A stretch of 64,000 nucleotides of DNA, from positions 1,798,001 to 1,862,000 of the forward strand of contig OZ271855.1 in the NCBI GenBank assembly GCA_965601955.1. The letters are read 5' to 3'. A program made the translations under genes and the position numbers. Shown piece after piece: positions 37,487-47,293 of this stretch. This DNA is from RHLJ01 sp965601955 (lineage in GTDB: Bacteria > Bacteroidota > Rhodothermia > Balneolales > Balneolaceae). Below the pieces are notes generated by a model. The model did no database searches, was not told the origin of the DNA, and saw nothing but the letters and a program-made list of their open reading frames with translations. The stretch's first letter is position 1; every line of letters starts with the position of its first letter.

Positions 37487-39835
37487 ATGAGGAAGATTTG
37501 GGGATTTGTATTAATCACGTTTATAGTTTCCGCATGTAATTCTGGTAATAATCAGGAATCACAGATCATAGGGTTGGCCAGCCCAATCAACTTAGGCTAC
37601 GATCAGACGGAAATTATACTGGAAGATTTCTTCATCGATGCTGGGTCAGTAACTGATATCACAGCTCCTAATGGATTAACTGTGACCAGGTCCGGAGATG
37701 GAATAATCACGCTTTCTGGTTCCATAGCCAATCCTTTGGATGTTCTTTCCATCACTGCTGACGGTACTAAGTATTCTATTCTGCTAAAGAAGTCCGAAAA
37801 GGAGCAGGTTGAATTAGTATTTGATCCTCAGGGAAGAGACTATCAGTTAGTTCAGCTCAAAGGCGAAATGAATAATTGGAACCCGGCATCTACAGAGCTT
37901 GAAAAAGAAGGAGATGTTTGGAAAACATCCATGCTAATAAACAAAGGCATTTACCAGTACCTATTTGTTGTAGATGGAAATGAAGTAATTGATGCATCAA
38001 ATCCGAACAGTGTCTCAAATGGAATGGGAGGGAGAAACTCTCTGCTAACCGTTGGGGATCAGGATGCTTTAAGGCCAAAGCTATCCACAAGTTCTTTTGA
38101 TGGATCGGAATTAACACTGCGTCTTCAAAATGGTGAGCAGCCTATAATTTTCTGGCAGAATGAAGAGTTGGAAGCTACCCAAACGGGAGAGCTATTTACA
38201 GTGACAATTCCTGAGGAAGCTTCTCAATCGGATAGGTCATACATAAGAGCATGGGCGTATAATTCAGAGGCTGTTTCAAACGATGTACTTATTCCACTCC
38301 AAAATGGAGAGGTAGTTCAAAATACAGATCAACTTACACGTCATGATTTCCATAGCTGGAATATGTACTTCGTATTAATCGATCGTTTTAAGGATGGGAA
38401 CGAGGCGAATACCGTAAAAGTAGACGATCCGGATATACATCCTAAAGCAAATTATTATGGTGGAGATTTCGCTGGGATTACCCAGGCTATCCAGAACGGG
38501 TATTTCGATAAGATTGGCATAAACACTTTGTGGCTATCTCCGATTACTCAAAATCCTGAAACGGCTTATGGCCTTTGGGATGAAGGTGGTGTGCAAACTA
38601 AATTCTCCGGGTATCATGGTTATTGGCCGGTTTCTTCTTCTCGAACTGATCATCGATATGGCACAAAGGAAGAGTTCCAGGAATTACTTGATGTAGCTCA
38701 TGAAAATGGGATGAATGTGATACTAGACTATGTTGCAAATCATGTACACGAACTTCACCCGGTTTATCAAAATAATCCCGATTGGGCAACTGATCTATAT
38801 TTACCAGATGGAAGGTTGAATACTGAATTATGGGATGAACAACGACTAACCACCTGGTTTGACGTGTTTATGCCATCACTAGATTTTTCTAATCCTGAAG
38901 TGATTGAAACCATGACAGATTCGGCTCTTTACTGGGTTACAGAATTTGATTTAGATGGCTTCCGGCATGATGCTACCAAACACATCCAGTTAGAGTTCTG
39001 GAGAACACTTACGCGAAAAATCAAAGAAGAAGTGACCATGAAGACCGGAAAGCAGGTCTATCAGGTAGGCGAGACCTATGGAAGCAGGGAGCTGATCGCA
39101 AGCTATATTAATTCCGGGATGCTCGATTCGCAATTCGATTTTGGCATGTATGATGCAGCAGTAAATGCCTTTGGTCAGGATAATTCATTCGAAGGATTAA
39201 GCAGCCAACTGCAACAGAGTTTTAACTATTATGGCAATCATAACCTGATGGGGTACATCTCGGGTAATCACGATAAAGCAAGGTTTATCACTTACACCAG
39301 TGGAGAAGTATCCTGGTCAGAAGATGCTAAGCTTGCAGGGTGGACCCGTGAGATTGGAGACCCTCAGCCTTTTGCCTACGATCGCCTTGCAATGCTTCAT
39401 GCCTGGAACCTGACTATCCCTGGTATCCCAGTGACTTATCAGGCCGATGAATTTGGTCAGCCCGGTGCGAATGACCCCGATAACAGACGCTGGATGCAAT
39501 TTGATGATGATGAACTAAACGCGAATGAACTATCTACAAGAAATCGGTTTGCGCAACTAACAGAACTTCGAAATACGAATCTTCCATTACTGTATGGAGA
39601 TTTTGAATTTCACTCTGTGGATGAGCATCAAATGGCATATTCACGAGCCTATTTTAATCAACAAGTTGTAGTTGTGTTCAATAAAGCTGCAGGAACTGAG
39701 ACCATAGAAGTTCCTTTGAGAGATGATTATGACTACACCGGATTAACTGCCCAATTTGGTAACAATTTTTCTATTTCTGACCAGACGTTAATCATAACGC
39801 TGCCCACTAATAGCTTTGAAATTCTAACCCTTTAG
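37487..39835 (+). CDS. GH13 alpha-amylase-family lipoprotein with CBM48-like domain
   Basis: The 782-residue lipoprotein (LITFIVSAC, cysteine 17) has an Ig-like start, a CBM48-like domain (about 100-190, VQLKGEMNNWN), another beta-sandwich (about 200-280), and a GH13 catalytic part from about 287. The catalytic residues are D495 in GFRHDATK, E529 in VGETYG and D596 in SGNHDKAR. The short C-terminal beta domain ends at the last residue, with no sorting domain, so it is lipid-anchored. It starts 1 bp after the previous stop. It probably trims starch fragments at the outer membrane or in the periplasm. Confidence 0.9.
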   Translation: MRKIWGFVLITFIVSACNSGNNQESQIIGLASPINLGYDQTEIILEDFFIDAGSVTDITAPNGLTVTRSGDGIITLSGSIANPLDVLSITADGTKYSILLKKSEKEQVELVFDPQGRDYQLVQLKGEMNNWNPASTELEKEGDVWKTSMLINKGIYQYLFVVDGNEVIDASNPNSVSNGMGGRNSLLTVGDQDALRPKLSTSSFDGSELTLRLQNGEQPIIFWQNEELEATQTGELFTVTIPEEASQSDRSYIRAWAYNSEAVSNDVLIPLQNGEVVQNTDQLTRHDFHSWNMYFVLIDRFKDGNEANTVKVDDPDIHPKANYYGGDFAGITQAIQNGYFDKIGINTLWLSPITQNPETAYGLWDEGGVQTKFSGYHGYWPVSSSRTDHRYGTKEEFQELLDVAHENGMNVILDYVANHVHELHPVYQNNPDWATDLYLPDGRLNTELWDEQRLTTWFDVFMPSLDFSNPEVIETMTDSALYWVTEFDLDGFRHDATKHIQLEFWRTLTRKIKEEVTMKTGKQVYQVGETYGSRELIASYINSGMLDSQFDFGMYDAAVNAFGQDNSFEGLSSQLQQSFNYYGNHNLMGYISGNHDKARFITYTSGEVSWSEDAKLAGWTREIGDPQPFAYDRLAMLHAWNLTIPGIPVTYQADEFGQPGANDPDNRRWMQFDDDELNANELSTRNRFAQLTELRNTNLPLLYGDFEFHSVDEHQMAYSRAYFNQQVVVVFNKAAGTETIEVPLRDDYDYTGLTAQFGNNFSISDQTLIITLPTNSFEILTL

Positions 39836-39844
39836 ACCCTAATC

Positions 39845-41212
39845 ATGAAGTCTTTAAACCGTTTATTCATTCTAGCTACAATTCTTGGAGTTGTAGTAGT
39901 TGGTTGCCAGCCAAAGCAACAGGAACAAGGTCCGCAGCTTAGTAAAGTTGAGCATCCGGAATGGAGTAAAAATGCCAACATTTATGAAGTTAATATCCGT
40001 CAGTATAGCCCTGAAGGAACATTCAATGCATTTAGAGAAGATCTTCCAAGGCTTAAAAATATGGGTGTTAAAATTCTATGGTTGATGCCTATACAGCCTA
40101 TTGGAGAGCTGAACCGAAAAGGGACATTAGGAAGTTATTACTCAATAAAGGATTACAAAGACATAAACCCCGAGTTTGGTACAAAAGAAGACTTCAAGGC
40201 ACTGGTTGATGAAGCTCATGAAATGGGCTTCAAAGTAATTATCGACTGGGTTGCTAACCACTCATCCTGGGATAATGCGTGGACTGAGAACAAGGACTGG
40301 TATAATCTTGATGATGAAGGAAACTTCCAGCCACCTGTTGAAGACTGGAGCGATGTTATTGATCTGAATTATGGCAACGAAGACATGAGAGCAGCCATGA
40401 TTGATGCATTGGTATACTGGGTTCGCGAATTTGATATTGATGGCTACCGTTGCGATGTAGCAGGCATGGTTCCAACCGATTTCTGGATTGATGCGATTGC
40501 TGAACTTGAAAAAGTGAAGGATGTATTTATGCTTGCAGAAGATGGTGAGCCTGAGCTTCTTACTGAAGCATTTGACATGAATTATGCGTGGGAGTATGCG
40601 CACATTATCCGCGAAATAGCAAAAGGCGAGCAAACTTTTGAAGACCTGGATGCACTATTTGCCAGGGATGCAGAGCGATTCCCACCTAACGGGTACCGAA
40701 TGTACTTCACCAGTAATCACGATGAGAATTCATGGAATGGAACTGATCCGGGTATGTATGGAGCAAATTTTGAGAATTTCGCGGTACTCTCAGCAACAGT
40801 TTCGGGAATGCCTTTAATCTATAATGGACAGGAATCGATTTTGGATAAACAGCTAGAGTTCTTTGAAAAAGATGAAATTGAGTGGAAGGATTATGCCTAT
40901 GAAGATTTCTACCGATTCCTTCTCCAGCTAAATACTGAAAATGAAGCACTTTGGAATGGAAGTTATGGTGGAGATTTCACCCGAATCGAATCGCCGGCAG
41001 AAACCTATGCGTTTACCCGGAAAAAAGGAGAGCACCAGGTAATCGTAGCTATCAATAATTCAGTTGAGGCTAAGCAAATCTCAGTTCCTGTATGGTCATC
41101 CAGTGTATATGCTAAATATGGTGTTACGGAAGGTGAGTTCAATACAGAAGGCGAAAATACCTATGATTTGGAGCTCCCACCTAACAAGTGGTTTATTCTA
41201 GCTACTAAATAA
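39845..41212 (+). CDS. GH13 alpha-amylase lipoprotein, compact
   Basis: This 455-residue lipoprotein (ILGVVVVGC, cysteine 21) is a minimal GH13 enzyme of barrel plus C-terminal beta domain, without extra modules. The conserved regions are FKVIIDWVANHSS (region I), nucleophile D204 in GYRCDVAGM, acid/base E232 in LAEDGE and D293 in TSNHDENSW. All three catalytic acids are present. Likely an alpha-amylase or maltooligosaccharide hydrolase acting on imported fragments in the periplasm. It follows the previous GH13 gene by 9 bp. Confidence 0.9.
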   Translation: MKSLNRLFILATILGVVVVGCQPKQQEQGPQLSKVEHPEWSKNANIYEVNIRQYSPEGTFNAFREDLPRLKNMGVKILWLMPIQPIGELNRKGTLGSYYSIKDYKDINPEFGTKEDFKALVDEAHEMGFKVIIDWVANHSSWDNAWTENKDWYNLDDEGNFQPPVEDWSDVIDLNYGNEDMRAAMIDALVYWVREFDIDGYRCDVAGMVPTDFWIDAIAELEKVKDVFMLAEDGEPELLTEAFDMNYAWEYAHIIREIAKGEQTFEDLDALFARDAERFPPNGYRMYFTSNHDENSWNGTDPGMYGANFENFAVLSATVSGMPLIYNGQESILDKQLEFFEKDEIEWKDYAYEDFYRFLLQLNTENEALWNGSYGGDFTRIESPAETYAFTRKKGEHQVIVAINNSVEAKQISVPVWSSSVYAKYGVTEGEFNTEGENTYDLELPPNKWFILATK

Positions 41213-41232
41213 TTAACCTAAAATCGAATAGG

Positions 41233-42744
41233 ATGTCTGACTTATCCAATCAAAAACCAAGGCTAAATTTTTGGCAAATATGGAACATGAGCTTTGGATT
41301 CCTTGGAATTCAAATGGGCTTTGCTCTTCAGAATGCAAACACAAGTAGGATCTTCGAAACTCTGGGTGCTGATACTTCAAGTTTAGCCATCTATTGGCTA
41401 GCAGCACCGGTAACGGGTCTTATTGTACAGCCAATTATTGGATATTACTCAGACAGAACATGGCTGCCTAAATGGGGAAGAAGAAGGCCCTATTTTGCCT
41501 TAGGTGCAATTACCGGAGCCATAGCGCTTGTCGCAATGCCAAACTCAGCTGCGCTTTGGATAGCAGTTGGAGTATTATGGATTATGGATGCTTCTATCAA
41601 TGTTACCATGGAACCATTCAGAGCTTTTGTTGGGGATTTATTACCGGACGAACAACGCACATCTGGCTTTGCTATGCAGAGCTTCTTTATCGGGATTGGT
41701 GCCCTGGTAGCATCGTTCCTGCCCTGGATTTTCGCCAACTGGTTGAATATTCCAAACACGGCTCCGGAAGGAGTGATCCCACCTTCGGTGAAATACTCGT
41801 TTTACATTGGAGCAGCAATGTATTTCATAACTGTGATGTGGACGGTATTTTCAACAAAAGAATATCCGCCGGAAGAAGACGAGAACCATGACGAGCCTGC
41901 CATGGCTGCTGATGAAGAAGGGTTCTTTACTAAGAAATTCACCAGGATTGGAGCGATATCAATCGTAATTGGGGCGGTTTTTTCATTGTATGTAGCTTTA
42001 TCAGGGATTGATCAGCAGCTACATGTGTTAGGAGGTGGTCTGGTATTTTTTGGGTTGGTGCACTTAATCGGGTCAGCTCTCACAAAAAAGGGGCGTACGA
42101 ATTCGGCTCTCGTTCATATTGTTAAGGATTTCAATTCCATGCCCAAGACGATGGTACAGCTTGCTATCGTTCAGTTCTTCACCTGGTTTGCATTATTCTC
42201 GATGTGGATTTATACAACTTCTGCGGTTACTTCCCATATCTATGGAACCGATGACACTACGTCATTGCTCTACAACCAGGGAGCTGATATGGTGAGTAAT
42301 TTATTTGGGGGATATAACGGTATTGCTGCGCTTGCTGCAATTCTACTGCCCTGGGTAGCTAGAAAAACAAGCAGAAAGGTGACTCATATGATTGCCTTAT
42401 TCTTTGGTGGTGCAGGGCTAATTTCTATTTACTTCATATCTGAGCCTAATTTGCTTTGGTTAAGTATGATTGGTGTTGGTATAGCCTGGGCGAGTATTCT
42501 CTCCATGCCATATGCTATTCTTTCTGGTTCAATTCCTGCGGATAAAATGGGATACTATATGGGAGTATTTAATTTCTTCATTGTAATCCCTCAAATCCTG
42601 GCAGCATCACTTCTTGGATTTATACTCACTACTTTTTTTGGTGGGCAAACCGTCATGATATTAGTGACCGGGGGTGTGTCAATGTTTGTGGCAGGGCTTC
42701 TTTGTCTAAGGATTGACGACGAAGCAGATGTGGCATCCACTTAG
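41233..42744 (+). CDS. MFS sugar transporter, SLC45/maltose-sucrose type
   Basis: The 503-residue protein has about 12 membrane helices and the motif set of the SLC45-like branch of the major facilitator superfamily, which imports sucrose or maltose with protons: GIQMGFALQNANTSRIFETLG in helix 1, PIIGYYSDRTW, KWGRRRPYF between helices 2 and 3, and TMEPFRAFVGDLLPDEQR. It lies between two genes for maltodextrin enzymes, so maltose or short maltodextrin import is the likely job. There is a central hydrophilic loop at about 215-235. Confidence 0.88.
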   Translation: MSDLSNQKPRLNFWQIWNMSFGFLGIQMGFALQNANTSRIFETLGADTSSLAIYWLAAPVTGLIVQPIIGYYSDRTWLPKWGRRRPYFALGAITGAIALVAMPNSAALWIAVGVLWIMDASINVTMEPFRAFVGDLLPDEQRTSGFAMQSFFIGIGALVASFLPWIFANWLNIPNTAPEGVIPPSVKYSFYIGAAMYFITVMWTVFSTKEYPPEEDENHDEPAMAADEEGFFTKKFTRIGAISIVIGAVFSLYVALSGIDQQLHVLGGGLVFFGLVHLIGSALTKKGRTNSALVHIVKDFNSMPKTMVQLAIVQFFTWFALFSMWIYTTSAVTSHIYGTDDTTSLLYNQGADMVSNLFGGYNGIAALAAILLPWVARKTSRKVTHMIALFFGGAGLISIYFISEPNLLWLSMIGVGIAWASILSMPYAILSGSIPADKMGYYMGVFNFFIVIPQILAASLLGFILTTFFGGQTVMILVTGGVSMFVAGLLCLRIDDEADVAST

Positions 42745-42757
42745 ATAGAAGGTAATT

Positions 42758-44518
42758 ATGTATAAGAATCTACTTTTTTTACTCATTACTGTATTCATTG
42801 TAGGTTCCTGTACCTCTGATAAGAAAGAAGAATTTCATGCTCCAGAATGGGCCGAGGGCGTGGTTTGGTACCAAATCTTTCCTGAGCGCTTTAGAGATGG
42901 GGATCCAAATAACCAGCCAAATCGGGAAAGAGCAAGAGGTCCGGAAGGTTGGGCTATAACCCCCTGGACTCAGGACTGGTATAAAAGAGATGCATGGGAA
43001 GAGAATTATTCCGATGACTTTTATTCTATTGTTCGGGAAAGAAGGTACGGGGGAGACCTTCAGGGAGTAATCGACAAACTGGATTACCTGAAGGAACTGG
43101 GAGTTGGGGTTATTTATTTCAATCCCGTATTTGATGCTCAAAGCATGCATAAGTATGATGCCAGTTACTATCACCATATCGACCGTAACTTTGGCCCTGA
43201 TCCCGAAGGAGATGTAGCACAGATTTTAGCTGAAGACCCCGGTAATCCTGAGACATGGGGATGGACAGAGGGAGATAAACTCTTTCTGAAATTGATAGAA
43301 GAAGCTCACTCAAGGGGGGTAAAAATTGTGATAGATGGGGTGTTCAACCATACGGGTACAGAGTTTTGGGCTTTTGAGGATTTAGTTAAAAACCAGGAAA
43401 ATTCCCCCTATAAGGATTGGTATATCGTCACTTCGTTTGATGATCCTGATACTCCTGAGAATGAATTCGACTACGAAGGATGGTGGGGATTTAAAGGACT
43501 TCCAGTCTATAGAGAAGAAAATGAGAATTTAACAGAACCAGTTAAACAACATATTTTTGATGTAACCAGAAGGTGGATGGATCCTAATGGAGATGGGGAC
43601 CCTAGTGATGGTGTTGACGGTTGGCGTTTGGATGTAGCTTCAGAAGTTGGTAAAAACTTTTGGAGAGACTGGCATGCTTTTGTTCGGGAAATCAATCCTG
43701 ATGCAATTACTGTCGCTGAAATTTGGACTGATGAAGCGAAGGATTTTATCACTTCAGACATGTTCACCTCAGTCATGAATTATCGATTTACAGATGCTGT
43801 AAAATTATTCATGATTGATCAGGCTATTTCTCCAGAGGAATTCAAAAGCAGGTTGGAGGAGATAGAAAATGACTATCCCGAAGCCAGCTTAAACGTACTC
43901 CAAAACCTTATGGATTCTCATGATACTTCCAGACTGGCTACATCTGTTGTGAATAAAGGACAGGCTTATAATCCAGACTCTTATCCGGACGAAGATTATG
44001 AAGTAAGAAAACCTAATTCCAAAGAACGGTCCATTCAAAAGCTTGTAGCACTCTTCCAATACACATGGAAAGGAGCTCCGATGGTTTATTATGGTACGGA
44101 GTCAGGAATGTGGGGAGCCGATGACCCGGACGATAGAAAGCCAATGGTGTGGCCAGATTTTGAGTATGAAGATGAAACGCATCACCCATATGGATGGGAG
44201 CGGCCGAGAGATACCAACAATTTTGATCAAGAGTTATTTGAGTACTACAAAAAATTGGGGGAGATGAGAAACAGTTCTCCAACATTAAAGAAGGGTAGTG
44301 CAGAATTCACAACGGTAGAAGAAGGTTTTATTTCATTTGACCGTTCTTTAGAATCAGAATCTAAAATATCTGTTTTTATAAACCTTACAGATTCTGCGAA
44401 GTCTGTACCATTGCTTTCATGTGGTGCTATCGACCTATTTTCCGGAGAAAAAACCGAAAAAGAAGAAATCTCCATAGGAGCCTTATCCTCAAAAGTAATT
44501 CAGTTCGACTGTAATTAA
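42758..44518 (+). CDS. GH13 cyclomaltodextrinase/neopullulanase-like lipoprotein
   Basis: The 586-residue lipoprotein (LLITVFIVGSC, cysteine 18) has GH13 motifs of the cyclomaltodextrinase/neopullulanase branch: WYQIFPERFRDGDP at 37-50, VIYFNPVFDAQSMHKYDA, VIDGVFNHTG, nucleophile D292 in GWRLDVASE, acid/base E321 in VAEIWTD and D389 in MDSHDTSRL. The N-terminal CBM34 dimerisation domain of classic members is missing, since the barrel begins at about residue 30. It probably turns maltodextrins or pullulan-like fragments into maltose or glucose. Last gene of the locus. Confidence 0.9.
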   Translation: MYKNLLFLLITVFIVGSCTSDKKEEFHAPEWAEGVVWYQIFPERFRDGDPNNQPNRERARGPEGWAITPWTQDWYKRDAWEENYSDDFYSIVRERRYGGDLQGVIDKLDYLKELGVGVIYFNPVFDAQSMHKYDASYYHHIDRNFGPDPEGDVAQILAEDPGNPETWGWTEGDKLFLKLIEEAHSRGVKIVIDGVFNHTGTEFWAFEDLVKNQENSPYKDWYIVTSFDDPDTPENEFDYEGWWGFKGLPVYREENENLTEPVKQHIFDVTRRWMDPNGDGDPSDGVDGWRLDVASEVGKNFWRDWHAFVREINPDAITVAEIWTDEAKDFITSDMFTSVMNYRFTDAVKLFMIDQAISPEEFKSRLEEIENDYPEASLNVLQNLMDSHDTSRLATSVVNKGQAYNPDSYPDEDYEVRKPNSKERSIQKLVALFQYTWKGAPMVYYGTESGMWGADDPDDRKPMVWPDFEYEDETHHPYGWERPRDTNNFDQELFEYYKKLGEMRNSSPTLKKGSAEFTTVEEGFISFDRSLESESKISVFINLTDSAKSVPLLSCGAIDLFSGEKTEKEEISIGALSSKVIQFDCN

Positions 44519-44561
44519 CGAAGCGGTCTTTTTTTCTTTCAGAAGTTCCTAAATTGGCTCC

Positions 44562-45089
44562 ATGAAATTAGACCAAAAGTACTTCATCCCTTTCATTTTA
44601 GTATGTGGGGTAATTTCCATGATTTTTATAGCTATCTCATCGTTCAATTTCTCAGAAAGGAGGACAGAGCAGTTTTTAAGCTATGCACAATCCTATGGCG
44701 AGTTACTTACTAAACCACATCCTTATATTTTTCAAAATGACAGTCTTAGGCTGCAAGAGTTTTCGGGTAAAAAAACACTTGTTTTATTTTGGGCTTCCTG
44801 GTCCGAAAAATCTTCCCAGTTCATGGCCGAACTGGATGATATTACTCATGGAGGTACTAAATTAAATGTAGTTGCGGCCCTTGTAAGAGATGCCACAGAG
44901 GAATTGGAAGTACCTAATAACGAATATGATTTCTACTATATAGATGGTACGGTAATGAATAATGAATTGAGAGTTCCAGGCATCCCTAGCTATTTTATTT
45001 TGGATGAGCAGGGAGAGCCCATAACGATTCAGGTAGGGTATAAGGAAGATCGACTATTCGATCAATTAGCTCCATTTCTGGATGACTAG
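44562..45089 (+). CDS. TlpA-like thioredoxin-fold protein lacking the CxxC cysteines
   Basis: The 175-residue protein has one N-terminal membrane helix (FIPFILVCGVISMIFIAISSF, about 9-29) and a thioredoxin-like domain: LVLFWASWSEKSSQFMAEL at about 72-90, then VPGIPSYFILDEQGEP with the cis-proline position. Where TlpA/ResA proteins have WCxxC, this one has WSEKS, so both active cysteines are serine and it cannot act as a normal disulfide reductase. It overlaps pabC by 8 bp. It may be a structural or binding relic; function unknown. Confidence 0.75.
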   Translation: MKLDQKYFIPFILVCGVISMIFIAISSFNFSERRTEQFLSYAQSYGELLTKPHPYIFQNDSLRLQEFSGKKTLVLFWASWSEKSSQFMAELDDITHGGTKLNVVAALVRDATEELEVPNNEYDFYYIDGTVMNNELRVPGIPSYFILDEQGEPITIQVGYKEDRLFDQLAPFLDD

Positions 45090-45930
45090 ATTTGCTGTAT
45101 ATAACGGAGAACTTATCCTTGAAAAGGAGATAGCAATTTCACCCATAAACCGTGGGATGATGTACGGAGATGGCTGCTTTGCTACAGTAAAGTCCTATCA
45201 AGGTAAATTTATGGCCTTAGAGTCCCATTTCGATCGGTTAAAGGCTGGAGCAGAGTATTTGGGAATGCAAGTCCCATTTGGTTTTCCGGATTTCAAAGGA
45301 AAGATGCTTGAGCTGCTTGAAGCCAATGAGGAACTCGATACCGAATGCATTATCCGTATTCAATGCTGGAGAGAAGGAGAAAGGGGGTATGCCACAGATA
45401 GTGAATGGGGAAATTGGTTAACAGTTTCCATACCCACAAAAAAAAGTGTTGACGCAGTTTCACTTTCAACAGTAAGCATTAAAGCCATTCCTGCAGAAGC
45501 ATTAACCAGGCAATTCAAATGGTCGAATGGAATTCCATATATCCTGGCGGCTAATGAGGCAAAGGATACTGGTGCCGATGATGCATTACTCTGTACAACC
45601 GAAGAGCTAATAAGTGAAACAACCATCGCTAACATCTTTTGGGTGAAAGGTTTTGACGTCTATACTCCTTCTGTCGATTGTGATTTATACCCCGGAATAA
45701 CCAGGGAACTATGTATTAAGCTATTGGAAAATGAACCAGAAATGTCAGTGATTCAGGGACGTTTTCGATTAGAGAACATGCTTGATTCAGATTGTGTATT
45801 CCTCACAAATTCACTCAAAGAGCTAACAGCCGTTTCTCGAATTGATGACCAGGTATTTCCAACAGACCATGCGAGTTTTAAGCGTATCAAGGAGATTTTT
45901 GCAGTATATAGAGATCAAAACCTTAGCTAA
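45082..45930 (+). CDS. pabC: Class IV aminotransferase, probable aminodeoxychorismate lyase
   Basis: PabC turns 4-amino-4-deoxychorismate into p-aminobenzoate and pyruvate for folate synthesis, using PLP. The 282-residue fold-type IV protein shows NRGMMYGDGCFATVKSYQGK near 23-42, the PLP lysine K146 in QFKWSNGIPYILA, and SETTIANIFWV near 180. Branched-chain and D-amino acid aminotransferases share these motifs, so PabC is chosen mainly because folC starts at its stop codon (1-bp overlap). No pabA/B is in the window. Confidence 0.75.
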   Translation: MTRFAVYNGELILEKEIAISPINRGMMYGDGCFATVKSYQGKFMALESHFDRLKAGAEYLGMQVPFGFPDFKGKMLELLEANEELDTECIIRIQCWREGERGYATDSEWGNWLTVSIPTKKSVDAVSLSTVSIKAIPAEALTRQFKWSNGIPYILAANEAKDTGADDALLCTTEELISETTIANIFWVKGFDVYTPSVDCDLYPGITRELCIKLLENEPEMSVIQGRFRLENMLDSDCVFLTNSLKELTAVSRIDDQVFPTDHASFKRIKEIFAVYRDQNLS

Positions 45931-47180
45931 TGCCTGCCTTTAATTCCATTGATGAGGTTCTCCGGTTTTTAGACGATATCCCAATGTTCGGGAAGTCCGG
46001 CGTTAAAGCCATTAATCCCGGATTAGATGCCATCACTGAGTTTTGTGAGCGGATGGGTAATCCTCAGAATAATTTCAAAAGCATTCATGTAGCCGGGACA
46101 AATGGGAAAGGTACGACCTGCCATATTCTGGAGCATGTATACAGGCATTCTGGTTTTAAAACGGGGTTATTTACTTCCCCACATTTAATAAACTATCATG
46201 AGAGGTTTAGGATTAATGGAGAGGAAGTAGAAGATGAACGGATCATCACTTTTTTTAACCTTGCGGAACCTATTCTCCAGGATATTCAGCTTTCCTACTT
46301 TGAACTATCTACAGCATTTGCATTTTGGCTTTTTGCAGAAAAAAAAGTAGAAATCGCAATTATTGAAACGGGACTAGGGGGTAGGCTCGATTCAACGAAT
46401 ATCCTGAAACCTTTAATTTCAGTAATAACAAGTATCTCCAAAGATCATGAACAGGTTTTAGGAAATACCATCGAAAAAATTGCTTTCGAAAAAGCAGGGA
46501 TCATAAAGCAACACACCTCAGTAGTTATAGGTAACATCACTGGAAGTGCAGAACAGGTAATAAAAGAAGAGGCGTCAAAAAAGAACAGCTCGCTCATTTT
46601 TAGTAGTGATCTGTCTCCTGATTTTGATAGGCAGATAATATCGCTCAAAGCGATTGAGATGAGCATAGAAACAAGTTTTTTAGAGCCTGTAAATGCCTGG
46701 AATGTAGCTGCAGCTTATTGCACAGTTACTGCCCTGAGGAAGGATTTTTTGATCAATGATGAAAATTTTAAAAAGGCCCTTTTATCGTTCAAAGGGCTTT
46801 CTGCCAGATTCGAAAGATTGAGTAAGGAAAAAAAATGGTTCTTTTCAGGCTCTCATAATATGGAGTCCATTGATACAATGCTTGAAGGGCTTAAACATAT
46901 ACCAGGAGAAAAAACGCTAGTTCTTTCTTTAATGAAGGATAAAGCTAATCCTGATCTCTTAAACCAATTAGCTGGGTTTAAGCACATTTTTTATTACCAA
47001 ATGAATATGGAGCGAGCTGCAACGATCAATGATTTAATTCCTTCATTAAGAGCACGATTAATCGATGATCAGTCATATCAAACAATCTTAAAGGAAATAG
47101 ATACAGAAGTAGTAATTTTTGCAGGAAGTTTTTACTTTTATGCGATAGTCAAACGGTGGGTAGATCAGAATAACTTATAA
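45930..47180 (+). CDS. folC: Folylpolyglutamate synthase / dihydrofolate synthase
   Basis: FolC adds L-glutamate to dihydropteroate and to folates with ATP. The 416-residue Mur-ligase-type protein has the P-loop AGTNGKGTTCHILEHV (about 53-68), SPHLINYHERFRING (84-98), IIETGLGGRLDSTN (about 143-156), SISKDHEQVLGNTIEKIAFEKAGI, and a C-terminal domain beginning near 285. The overlap with pabC indicates translational coupling in a small folate operon. A 113-bp gap to rho follows. Confidence 0.95.
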   Translation: MPAFNSIDEVLRFLDDIPMFGKSGVKAINPGLDAITEFCERMGNPQNNFKSIHVAGTNGKGTTCHILEHVYRHSGFKTGLFTSPHLINYHERFRINGEEVEDERIITFFNLAEPILQDIQLSYFELSTAFAFWLFAEKKVEIAIIETGLGGRLDSTNILKPLISVITSISKDHEQVLGNTIEKIAFEKAGIIKQHTSVVIGNITGSAEQVIKEEASKKNSSLIFSSDLSPDFDRQIISLKAIEMSIETSFLEPVNAWNVAAAYCTVTALRKDFLINDENFKKALLSFKGLSARFERLSKEKKWFFSGSHNMESIDTMLEGLKHIPGEKTLVLSLMKDKANPDLLNQLAGFKHIFYYQMNMERAATINDLIPSLRARLIDDQSYQTILKEIDTEVVIFAGSFYFYAIVKRWVDQNNL

Positions 47181-47293
47181 CCACCCTCTCATTGTATCCT
47201 TACCTGATTGAGCGCTTAACGTATTATCCATGATGCTATAAATGGTGCTCTCCCCAATTAAGTAAGTAAATTTTGTAATAGTACACATACTTT

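Noticed and set aside
47206..47221. GAGCGCTT palindrome in the rho leader as a second LacI-type operator
   Set aside because: The flanks break the consensus (TTGAGCGCTTAACG lacks the required spacing of TG and CA).
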